A program made the translations under genes and the position numbers. DNA of 64,000 nucleotides, taken from Cellulomonas humilata (lineage in GTDB: Bacteria > Actinomycetota > Actinomycetes > Actinomycetales > Cellulomonadaceae). The stretch lies in assembly GCF_013359775.1 (NCBI RefSeq), contig NZ_JABMCI010000070.1:496001-560000 (forward strand). Reading direction: 5' to 3'. Positions 43,218 to 52,115 of the stretch are shown piece after piece; positions within the stretch are counted from its first letter, which is position 1; the number at the start of each line of letters is the position of its first letter. The notes under the pieces are model-generated. The model worked only from the letters and a program-made list of their open reading frames with translations. It was not told where the DNA came from and ran no database searches.

Positions 43218-43567
43218 GCCCAGCGACGCTAGACGAGCAACCCCTCCATAAAAAACCCCTGGCGTGGGCCGTGCGTTCGCCACGTACGCGGGACTGAGGA
43301 GGAGTCCTGCGAGGAGGGAATCGGCCTCGGAGACCCCCGACCGTCCCTACATTGACCACGTGCCCGCCGCCCAGGTTGCACGCTCGACGTCAGAGAAGCG
43401 AGACACCGAGCTCGGCCTCGGTCATCTCCACCCGCGGGCGTTGCCTGCCCAGCAGCGCTCGTGTGTCGGCTCCCGGCGGTGGTTCAGGTGCTGGCGACTT
43501 CTGCCGATCTGCTGCACATGGCGGCATCAGGTGGCCCGCCTTGACGGTCAGGGGGCAGGGTTGGATC
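43218..43567. other. 350-base stretch without a recognisable gene
   Basis: No open frame here has the third-position GC bias of its neighbours. The only visible details are an AT-rich stretch with six consecutive A residues near 43250 and GAGGAGG-like purine runs near 43297-43320. With the gene fragment that follows, it looks like degraded or rearranged DNA. Confidence 0.5.
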
Positions 43568-43693
43568 GTGCGGCGGTGGGCCTGGTACGGGCACGAGCGG
43601 CTGTATGCGGAGACGCCCGGCGGGACGGCGCTGGGGTACCTCGACCTGAAGACGGGCCGGTTCCACTCCGACGACCCGTCGAACCTGCCCCTA
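43568..43693 (+). pseudogene. 5' fragment of a NERD-type (nuclease-related) gene
   Basis: From the GTG at 43568 about 42 codons read WAWYGHERLYAETPGGTALG and YLDLKTGRFHSDDP. That is the characteristic beginning of actinobacterial nuclease-related-domain proteins. The frame then leaves homologous sequence (GPLSWSTVPG) and stops at 43726. The rest of the gene is absent, replaced by the secreted-protein gene. I read this as a truncated remnant; the family call rests on a short segment. Confidence 0.5.
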
Positions 43694-43722
43694 GGGCCTT
43701 TGTCATGGTCTACGGTGCCCGG

Positions 43723-44106
43723 ATGACAGCGATAGCAGGTACCAAGACCCGAGCTCTTCGATTCGCCGCCGTCGCGGCTCTGCTCGTCGGGCTCTTCCAG
43801 TTCGGCCCGGGCTCCGTAGCGCCCGCCAACGCCCTCGGCAGTAATCGCTGGAACGTGGTCCACTCGTACTGTAATCAGGGCTATGTGGTGCAGTTGAAGT
43901 TCTACGTGATTGGCGCCACCGGTAGCGACGGGCCGAAGGTCGGGTGGGGCAACTCGGCACAGGCGGCGTCCGGGGGCAACTACCGGGAGTTCAAGACGAA
44001 CGGGTGGCACACCATGAACGAGGGCATGCAGGACATGTACTGGATCAAGTGGGCCTCCACGGGGGACGTCACCTCGTATACCAAGTCGTGCGTTAGGTAC
44101 TTCTGA
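43723..44106 (+). CDS. Small secreted protein of unknown function, lower GC
   Basis: A 127-residue protein. The first 40 residues are a signal peptide (basic start, FAAVAALLVGLFQFGPGSV, cleavage near NALGS). The mature part of about 85 residues is rich in Gly, Asn, Trp and Tyr, with two Cys (VHSYCNQG and the C-terminal SCVRYF) that could form a disulfide closing the domain. Codon use is noticeably less GC-biased than that of the surrounding genes (TGT, AAT, GTT-type codons occur), suggesting recent acquisition. A strong hairpin terminator follows. No family recognised; a secreted antibacterial or surface protein is possible. Confidence 0.68.
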   Translation: MTAIAGTKTRALRFAAVAALLVGLFQFGPGSVAPANALGSNRWNVVHSYCNQGYVVQLKFYVIGATGSDGPKVGWGNSAQAASGGNYREFKTNGWHTMNEGMQDMYWIKWASTGDVTSYTKSCVRYF

Positions 44107-44126
44107 TCCTTCCTGCGCAAGTCAGT

Positions 44127-44157
44127 GGCCCCCGCCCCTTCTGAGGGAGCGGGGGCC
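44127..44157 (+). terminator. Hairpin terminator after the small secreted protein gene
   Basis: A 9-base stem GGCCCCCGC / GCGGGGGCC, extended by weaker inner pairs, lies 20 bases after the stop codon at 44106. It may also serve the opposing transposase relic. Confidence 0.75.
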
Positions 44158-44175
44158 CGCTGCGTTCAGGTGAAC

Positions 44176-44765
44176 CTATTTTGCGGCGCGAGGAGAAGCG
44201 GATGTCGTTGCGGCGAGCCGGGCCTCGAGTTCACCGATGGAGGTCCCTGTGATCGGGCAACACTCGGTAGCAGCACGGATCGCATCTTCCGGAACGAGGC
44301 CCGGTCGTCTGGCAGAGGCCAAGAGCCGGACATTGCGCAGGAGCACCGCAGGCGCGCCAGACCACACCTCGTAAGCGATCCCAGCGTCACTCATGGTTCG
44401 CGAAGTCCATGCCAGAGATGCCTGCACGGCAGTCTCGGCGAGCATCGCCGCCGGCTTGACGTCGACGACCAGCCCTTGACCGTCGCCATCGACCGCTAGA
44501 AGTCGGGATACCGAACCCGCTCGCGTGGTCCTTCGCGCCCGACGATCCTGAGCGGTTGCGCGGCCAGGCGCGCGATCGTCGGGTCGAAGTCCGCGAGCCA
44601 GAGCCAATCCAGCTCGAGTCGGCTCTCGTAGACGACATGGTCGCGGTTGGTCGCCGACCAGAAGAGCCTCGGATAGTTGCGCTGGCCAGCGTAGGAGGGC
44701 GGGACTCGTACCGGAGCTCCCCACGCGTGGCCAGGTAGGTGAGATTCGTGACACGCCGTGGCCAA
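44176..44765 (-). pseudogene. TnsA-like transposase endonuclease subunit, broken by a one-base deletion
   Basis: The first frame (44765 to 44496) reads PPSYAGQRNYPRLFWSATN, HVVYESRLELDWLWLADFDP and RERVRYPDF, then hits a TAG. The next frame continues at once with LAVDGDGQGLVVDVKPA through to a stop at 44176. Adding one C to GACTTC-TAGCG restores PDF-LAVDGDG and joins both halves into a TnsA-like protein of about 195 residues: catalytic Glu in YESRLE, Asp in PDF, and D-K in VVDVKPA. TnsA makes the 5' cuts in Tn7-like heteromeric transposases. No tnsB or tnsC follows. The gene is a decayed relic unless the missing base is a sequencing error. Confidence 0.7.
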
Positions 44766-44797
44766 CTAGATGAGATTTGGCCAACTCATATGAGATC
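44728..44797. repeat. Three direct repeats resembling a Tn7-like transposon end
   Basis: TGGCCAGGTAGGTGAGATT (44728-44746), TGGCCAACTAGATGAGATT (44759-44777) and TGGCCAACTCATATGAGATC (44778-44797) share TGGCCA plus TGAGAT. They sit at the 5' edge of the TnsA-like relic, where Tn7-like elements carry arrays of TnsB binding sites. Confidence 0.6.
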
Positions 44798-44853
44798 CCA
44801 CAGCCGGGACGTCCGTGTGCCGACGGCGAGGGAATGTCTCGCGGTCCGTCAAG

Positions 44854-44874
44854 GTTGAGCCCAACAGACTCAAG
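44854..44874. promoter_or_regulatory. HAIR box 1 (HspR operator)
   Basis: GTTGAGC-N7-ACTCAAG matches the HspR-associated inverted repeat CTTGAGT-N7-ACTCAAG with two mismatches in the left arm. It is 119-139 bases upstream of dnaK. Confidence 0.85.
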
Positions 44875-44917
44875 TTCGACCCTCTCGAGTTTGCGCATGG
44901 CGCGATGCCGACGCAGA

Positions 44918-44938
44918 CTTGAGCCAGCCGGACTCAAG
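44918..44938. promoter_or_regulatory. HAIR box 2 (HspR operator)
   Basis: CTTGAGC-N7-ACTCAAG matches the HAIR consensus with one mismatch. It lies 64 bases downstream of box 1 (about six helical turns) and 55 bases before dnaK. HspR, encoded as the last gene of the operon, is the expected ligand. Confidence 0.9.
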
Positions 44939-44992
44939 AGCGGTCCTCCACGGGCCACATGAACCCCGCACGACACGAAAGAAGGCACACAC

Positions 44993-46854
<1,862 letters not shown>

Positions 46855-46858
<4 letters not shown>

Positions 46859-47415
46859 CGTCCGGGACCGAGGACGCGGGCGGTGACCTGACGCCCGAGG
46901 AGCAGATCCTGGCCGACGCCGAGTCCATCGCGGCCTCGGCCGAGGAGGAGGTCGTCCTCGAGGGTCTGGTCGAGGCGGAGAAGCTCGCGGCGGAGCGTCT
47001 GGACGAGCTCCAGCGCTCCAAGGCGGCCTACTACAACCTCGAGCAGCAGTACTCCGGGTTCGTGAAGCGGTCGAAGGCCGACGCCCTCGCCGCCCACGAC
47101 CGCGGGGTGCACGAGATCGTCGAGGCGCTGATCCCGGTGCTCGACGACATCGAGCTGGCCCGTCAGCACGGCGACCTCACCGGACCGTTCCTGCCCATCG
47201 CGGAGAAGCTCGACGCGACTCTCGGTCGCTTCGGGGTGGTCCGCTACGGCGCGGTCGGCGAGCCGTTCGACCCCGTGATCCACGAGGCGCTCATGCACTC
47301 GCACGCCCCGGACGTCTCGGAGTCGACCGTGCAGATGGTGCTCCAGCCGGGGTACCGCACCGCCGACCGGATCATCCGGGCGGCCCGCGTCGCAGTCGTG
47401 GACCCCGAGGCGTAG
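46855..47415 (+). CDS. grpE: Nucleotide exchange factor GrpE
   Basis: A 186-residue co-chaperone that releases ADP from DnaK. An acidic N-terminal region to about residue 40 is followed by the long coiled-coil helix ([20 protein letters not shown]). The C-terminal beta-domain includes [20 protein letters not shown], a GrpE hallmark. Its GTG overlaps the dnaK stop codon (GTGA), so translation is coupled. Confidence 0.96.
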
Positions 47416-47495
47416 AAACCCCAGTAGCGTCCGGGCAGGTGCAGGCCAGAACCTGCATCTGCCCGGACGCGACGAAGATCGAGGAAGGAGGCGGC

Positions 47496-48461
47496 GTGAC
47501 CGGACAGGACTGGCTCGAGAAGGACTTCTACTCCGTCCTCGGCGTGCCCAAGGACGCCGACGCCGCCACCATCAAGAAGGCGTACCGCAAGCTCGCGCGC
47601 CAGATGCACCCGGACCACAACCCGGGCGACGCCAAGGCCGAGGCCCGGTTCAAGGACGTCGGCGAGGCCTACGCGGTCCTGTCCGACACCGAGCAGCGCG
47701 GCCAGTACGACCAGCTGCGCGCCATGGCGGGCGGCCCGCGCTTCACGTCAGGCGGCCGCGGCGGCGCCGGGTTCGAGGACGTCTTCGGCGGCATGTTCGG
47801 GGGCCAGCAGGGCGGCGGTCGCGTCCGGTACTCCAACGCCCCCGGGGGTACCGCCGGGTTCGAGGACCTGCTCGGTGGGCTGTTCGGCAACGCGGGCGGC
47901 GGGTTCGCACCCGGCCCGCAGCAGGGCGCCGACCTGGCTACTAGTGCCACCCTCCCGTTCCGGCAGGCCGTCGAGGGATCGACCGTCTCGCTCGTGGTCG
48001 AGGGTCGTACCGTGAACGCCCGCATCCCCGCCGGTGTCCGCGACGGCCAGAAGATCCGCCTGCGCGGCAAGGGTCGGCCGGGCGAGCGCGGCGCTCCCGC
48101 GGGGGACCTGGTCATCACCGTGCGCGTCACCCCGCACCCCGTCTTCTCCCTCGACGGCGACAACCTGCGCATCACCGTCCCGGTCGCGTTCGACGAGGCC
48201 GCGCTGGGCGCGACGATCGAGGTGCCGACGCTCGACGGGTCGTCCGTCCGCGTCCGCGTGCCGGAGGGCACCCCGTCCGGGCGCGTCCTGCGCGTCAAGG
48301 GCAAGGGCGTCCCCGGCACCAAGGGAGACCTGCTGACCACCGTCCAGGTCGTCGTCCCGCAGCGGCTCAACGCTGCCGCCCGCGAGGCGGTCCAGGCGTT
48401 CGGCATCGCCACGTCCGGTGAGGACGTGCGCGCGGACCTGCTCGCGGCCGCGAAGAAGTAG
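47496..48461 (+). CDS. dnaJ: DnaJ-family co-chaperone without zinc finger (CbpA-like)
   Basis: A 321-residue co-chaperone. The J-domain at residues 8-75 has the HPD triad in RQMHPDHNPG, which stimulates DnaK ATPase. A Gly/Phe-rich stretch follows to about 150 (FEDVFGGMFGGQQGGG), then two beta-sandwich substrate domains (ARIPAGVRDGQKIRLRGKG). No CxxCxGxG zinc-finger repeat is present and the protein has no Cys, so it is CbpA/DnaJ type II rather than classic DnaJ. A GTG at 47496 with GGAAGGAGG is chosen over an upstream reading from 47439. Confidence 0.94.
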   Translation: MTGQDWLEKDFYSVLGVPKDADAATIKKAYRKLARQMHPDHNPGDAKAEARFKDVGEAYAVLSDTEQRGQYDQLRAMAGGPRFTSGGRGGAGFEDVFGGMFGGQQGGGRVRYSNAPGGTAGFEDLLGGLFGNAGGGFAPGPQQGADLATSATLPFRQAVEGSTVSLVVEGRTVNARIPAGVRDGQKIRLRGKGRPGERGAPAGDLVITVRVTPHPVFSLDGDNLRITVPVAFDEAALGATIEVPTLDGSSVRVRVPEGTPSGRVLRVKGKGVPGTKGDLLTTVQVVVPQRLNAAAREAVQAFGIATSGEDVRADLLAAAKK

Positions 48462-48463
48462 CC

Positions 48464-48886
48464 ATGGCCGGCGAGGACGCCAAGGTCTACGTCATCTCGG
48501 TCGCCGCCGAGCTGGCCGGCATGCACCCGCAGACCCTGCGCCAGTACGACCGCCTCGGACTGGTCAGCCCCAGTCGCGCGAGCGGCCGCGGCCGCCGGTA
48601 CTCGCTGCGGGACATCGCCACCCTGCGCGAGGTGCAGCGGCTGTCGCAGGACGAGGGCGTGAACCTGGCGGGCATCAAGCGGATCCTCGAGCTCGAGGCG
48701 GAGCTCGACGGGTTGCGACGCCAGATCGAGTACCTGCGCGCGTTCGTCGACCCCGGCCGCCGCATCTTCACCGCCGACCCCCGCGGTGACGTGGTCGCGG
48801 TCAACCGCACGGCAAGCCGCAGCCGCCGCCCGACGACGACGACGGACCGCGCCGCAGTGGTCCTCTGGCGTCCCAGCTCCCGCTGA
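48464..48886 (+). CDS. hspR: Heat-shock repressor HspR (MerR family)
   Basis: A 140-residue MerR-type regulator: winged helix at residues about 8-75 (VISVAAELAGMHPQTLRQYD, LGLVSPSRASGRGRRYS), dimer helix to about 110, and a basic tail. It represses the dnaK operon by binding HAIR boxes, with DnaK as co-repressor, so this operon encodes its own feedback circuit. It starts two bases after the dnaJ stop. Confidence 0.95.
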   Translation: MAGEDAKVYVISVAAELAGMHPQTLRQYDRLGLVSPSRASGRGRRYSLRDIATLREVQRLSQDEGVNLAGIKRILELEAELDGLRRQIEYLRAFVDPGRRIFTADPRGDVVAVNRTASRSRRPTTTTDRAAVVLWRPSSR

Positions 48887-48924
48887 CCTGACTCCCCGCG
48901 GGTCTGCTGCCTACACTCGGCGCC

Positions 48925-50103
48925 GTGACGATCGACCTCGGCATCGACCTCGACAAGGTTCGCCGCGACACGCCCGGCGTCGACCACGTCGCCCATCTGA
49001 ACAACGCCGGCGGCGCCCTGCGCCCGAGCGTCGTGACGGACACGGTGGTCGCGCACCTGCGCCGCGAGGCGGAGATCGGTCCGTACGAGGCGGAGGCCGA
49101 GTCGGAGGACCGCGTCGCGGCGGTGTACGGGTCGGTCGCGCGGCTGGTCCACGCGCAGCCCGACGAGATCGCCCTGGTGCAGAGCGCGACCGCCGCCTGG
49201 AACGTGGCGTTCTCGTCGCTCCCCCTGGCCACGGGGCAGCGCATCCTCACGGCGCGCACGGAGTACATCAGCAACGCGATCGGCCTGCTCCAGGCGTGCG
49301 AGCGCACCGGCGCCACCCTCGAGATCATCGAGGACGACGAGCACGGCCAGGTCGACCTGGACCGGCTCGAGCGTCGGCTCGACGACGACGTCGCCCTCGT
49401 CGCCCTGACGCACATCCCGACCGGGGGAGGTGTCGTGAACCCGGCGGCTGAGGTCGGTGTCCTGACCCGCAAGGCCGGTGTCCCGTTCCTGCTCGACGCG
49501 TGCCAGTCGGTCGGCCAGCTGGACGTCGACGTCACGGCCCTCGGCTGCGACCTGCTCGCCGCCACCGGTCGCAAGTTCCTGCGCGGCCCCCGCGGCACCG
49601 GCTTCCTCTACGCGTCCCGCGCGATCACCGAGCGACTGGTCCCGCCGGTCCTCGGCCTGGGCGCAGCCACCTGGACCTCGCCGACGACGTGGGAGGTCGT
49701 CCCCGGCGCGCTGCGGTTCGAGACGTGGGAGCGGTCGATCGCCGACAACCTGGGCCTCGGCGCAGCGGCGGACTACGCGCTCGCGATCGGGCTGCCCGCG
49801 ATCGAGGAACGGGTCACCGCGCTCGCGGACCGGCTCCGCGAGGCGCTCGCGCAGACCCTCGGCGTCACGGTCCGCGACAAGGGCGTGCGTCGGTCCGGCA
49901 TCGTCACCTTCACGGTCGACGGGATGCGTGCCGACGACGTCCGCGCACGCGTCGCCGCCGCCGGGGTGAACGTCAGCGTCACGCGGATCTCGTCGGCCCA
50001 GCTCGACTACGGCGTCCGCGGCCTCACGGAGGTCGTCCGCGCGAGCCCGCACTACTACACGTCCGACGACGAGCTCGACCGCCTGCTGACGGCGCTGCGC
50101 TGA
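48925..50103 (+). CDS. Class V aminotransferase-fold PLP-dependent enzyme
   Basis: A 392-residue PLP enzyme. It starts with HLNNAGGALRPSVV. The PLP-binding Asp is in FLLDACQSVGQLDVDV, and the lysine that forms the Schiff base is in AATGRKFLRGPRGTGFLY near residue 222. The C-terminal domain is complete. It fits the group annotated as aminotransferase class V / selenocysteine lyase-like / EgtE-like; the reaction (C-S lyase, desulfurase or racemase-like) is undetermined. GTG start at 48925. It follows hspR by 38 bases but has no evident link to heat shock. Confidence 0.88.
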   Translation: MTIDLGIDLDKVRRDTPGVDHVAHLNNAGGALRPSVVTDTVVAHLRREAEIGPYEAEAESEDRVAAVYGSVARLVHAQPDEIALVQSATAAWNVAFSSLPLATGQRILTARTEYISNAIGLLQACERTGATLEIIEDDEHGQVDLDRLERRLDDDVALVALTHIPTGGGVVNPAAEVGVLTRKAGVPFLLDACQSVGQLDVDVTALGCDLLAATGRKFLRGPRGTGFLYASRAITERLVPPVLGLGAATWTSPTTWEVVPGALRFETWERSIADNLGLGAAADYALAIGLPAIEERVTALADRLREALAQTLGVTVRDKGVRRSGIVTFTVDGMRADDVRARVAAAGVNVSVTRISSAQLDYGVRGLTEVVRASPHYYTSDDELDRLLTALR

Positions 50104-50106
50104 CCC

Positions 50107-50214
50107 GGACGTCCGAGCATCTGGTCGCTCCAGCGCTCACTTCCTCGGACGTTGTGCTCGGAGAACCGGGACGTCCGAGCATCCGGCTGCCCTGGCGCTC
50201 ACTTCCTCGGGCGT
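50107..50214. repeat. Two tandem hairpin-forming repeats (62-base period)
   Basis: Units 50107-50152 and 50169-50214 share 39 of 46 bases. Each can fold: ACGTCCGAG pairs with CTCGGACGT (unit 2 has CTCGGGCGT, keeping a G-U pair), and inside, GAGC pairs with GCTC around CTGG/CCAG (unit 2 has CCGG/CTGG, again paired). Several differences preserve pairing, which suggests a structured repetitive element. It lies between the PLP enzyme and the ABC operon and could act as terminator or mobile palindromic element. Confidence 0.65.
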
Positions 50215-50281
50215 CCCGCCGACACGGCCCGTGTCAGCCGCGTGTCGGGGGGCTGTCAGCGGGTGCCGCCAGCCTGGGGTC

Positions 50282-51262
50282 ATGACATCAACCGACCTCG
50301 TGATCGAGGCAGAAGGCCTCGTCAAGCACTTCGGCGAGACGAAGGCGCTCCAAGGCGTCGACCTCGCCGTCGCCCGCGGCACGGTCCTCGGCGTGCTCGG
50401 CCCCAACGGTGCCGGCAAGACGACCGCGGTCCGCATCCTGTCCACCCTGCTCGTCCCCGACGCCGGCCACGCCCGCATCGGCGGCTTCGACGTGGTCAAG
50501 GACGCCGAGCGCGTCCGCCAGTCGATCGGCCTCACCGGCCAGTACGCCTCGGTCGACGAGGACCTCTCCGGCCGGCAGAACCTCGTCCTGTTCGGCACGC
50601 TGCTGGACCTCGGCCGGGTCGGTGCCCGGGCGCGCGCCGCCGAGCTGCTCGAGTGGTTCGATCTGACCGCCGCGGCGGACCGGCCCGCCAAGACCTACTC
50701 GGGTGGCATGCGCCGCCGCCTCGACCTCGCGGCGAGCCTCGTCGGCCGCCCGGACGTCATCTTCCTCGACGAGCCGACCACCGGCCTGGACCCCGCCAAG
50801 CGCGAGGACATGTGGGACGTCGTCCGCTCGCTGGTCACCGACGGCTCGACCGTCCTGCTGACCACCCAGTACCTGGAGGAGGCGGACGCGCTCGCCGACG
50901 AGATCACGGTCATCGACCACGGTCGGGTCATCGCGCACGACACCCCCGAGGGCCTCAAGCGGATCGTCGGCGGCCAGACCCTCGAGGTGCGGCCGTCGGA
51001 CCTGACCCGCATGGCGGAGGCCGCGACGATCCTCGGCCAGGTGACCTCCGGGTCGGCGCCGGAGGAGATCCGCAAGGGCGTCCTCGCGGTCCCCGTGCAG
51101 GACGACTCCGCCCTGACCGCCACGGTGTCCCGGCTGGCGAGCGCCGGCATCGGTGTCACCGAGCTGTCCCTGCACCTGCCCAGCCTGGACGAGGTGTTCT
51201 TCTCCCTCACCGGCCGCACGGCCTCTGAGGACGACACCACCGAGACGAAGGGGGTGGCCTGA
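50282..51262 (+). CDS. DrrA-type ABC transporter ATP-binding protein
   Basis: A 326-residue ATPase subunit: Walker A GVLGPNGAGKTTAVRIL near residue 45, signature TYSGGMRRRLDLAASL near 145, Walker B VIFLDEPTTGLDP, and the His switch in LLTTQYLEEADAL. The C-terminal 100-residue extension with LPSLDEVFFSLTGR is typical of the daunorubicin-resistance (DrrA) family. It powers efflux of drugs or lipids with the permease encoded next. Start ATG at 50282. Confidence 0.94.
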   Translation: MTSTDLVIEAEGLVKHFGETKALQGVDLAVARGTVLGVLGPNGAGKTTAVRILSTLLVPDAGHARIGGFDVVKDAERVRQSIGLTGQYASVDEDLSGRQNLVLFGTLLDLGRVGARARAAELLEWFDLTAAADRPAKTYSGGMRRRLDLAASLVGRPDVIFLDEPTTGLDPAKREDMWDVVRSLVTDGSTVLLTTQYLEEADALADEITVIDHGRVIAHDTPEGLKRIVGGQTLEVRPSDLTRMAEAATILGQVTSGSAPEEIRKGVLAVPVQDDSALTATVSRLASAGIGVTELSLHLPSLDEVFFSLTGRTASEDDTTETKGVA

Positions 51263-52089
51263 TGACCACGCTCACCGAGCACCGCACCCCGCGCGCCATG
51301 CCGACGTCGGCCGCCACCGTCACCCGCAAGCCGTTCCCGCTGGTCCGGCACTCGCTGTCGCTGGCCAAGCGGAGCCTGATCAAGACGTGGCGGACGCCCG
51401 AGGCGCTCATTGACGTGACGCTCCAGCCGGCGATCTTCCTGGTGATCTTCGTCTACATCTTCGGCGGGGCGGTGGCGGGGGACACCCACACCTACCTGCA
51501 GTTCCTGCTGCCGGGCATCCTCGCGCAGACCATCGCGACCGGCGCCATCGCCATCGGCGTGAACCTCAACACCGACCTGGAGAAGGGGATCTTCGACCGG
51601 TTCAAGTCGCTGCCCATCCCACGGTCGGCGCCCCTGATCGGGGCGGTGCTCGGGGATGTCGTCCGCTACGTCATCGTCACGGTGATGACGCTCGGCATCG
51701 GCTACCTGATGGGGTTCCGGATCCTCACCGACCCGCTCAGCGCCGTCGCGGGCTGCCTGCTCGCCGTGGTGTTCGCCCTGTCCCTGTCCTGGGTGTCGGT
51801 GTTCGTCGGCATGAAGGTCCGCACCTCCGGCGCCGTGCAGGGGATCATGTTCCTGATCATCATGCCGCTGAGCTTCGCGTCGAACGTGTTCGTCCCGGCC
51901 GGCACGCTGCCCGGCTGGATGCAGACGTTCGTCGCGTGGAACCCGCTGACCCACCTGGTCGAGGCGATGCGCGGACTGTTCCTCGGCACGCCGATGGGCG
52001 AGAGCGTCTACTGGACCCTCGCCTGGTGCGTCGGGCTGGTCGCGGTGTTCCTGCCGCTGGCCATGCGGGCCTACCGCCGCAAGGTCTGA
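51262..52089 (+). CDS. DrrB-type ABC transporter permease
   Basis: A 275-residue ABC-2 permease with six membrane segments and a cytoplasmic N-terminus of about 45 residues. It has the family motif FDRFKSLPIPRSAPLIGAVL after the second segment and FVPAGTLPGWMQTFVAWNPL near residue 215. ATG overlaps the ATPase gene stop (TGATG). Together they form an exporter; the convergent BTAD regulator ends 27 bases away and may or may not control it. Confidence 0.94.
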   Translation: MTTLTEHRTPRAMPTSAATVTRKPFPLVRHSLSLAKRSLIKTWRTPEALIDVTLQPAIFLVIFVYIFGGAVAGDTHTYLQFLLPGILAQTIATGAIAIGVNLNTDLEKGIFDRFKSLPIPRSAPLIGAVLGDVVRYVIVTVMTLGIGYLMGFRILTDPLSAVAGCLLAVVFALSLSWVSVFVGMKVRTSGAVQGIMFLIIMPLSFASNVFVPAGTLPGWMQTFVAWNPLTHLVEAMRGLFLGTPMGESVYWTLAWCVGLVAVFLPLAMRAYRRKV

Positions 52090-52115
52090 CGCGCGACCGG
52101 GTCCGGGCGCTCACC

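Noticed and set aside
43240-43275. Rho-independent terminator at the A6/T6 run
   Set aside because: Only a 5-base stem with a 13-base loop can be drawn next to it, and no gene clearly ends there.
43390-44010. Open frame of 206 codons on the minus strand over the small secreted protein
   Set aside because: No ribosome site or family features; the plus strand has a clear signal peptide and a terminator right after its stop.
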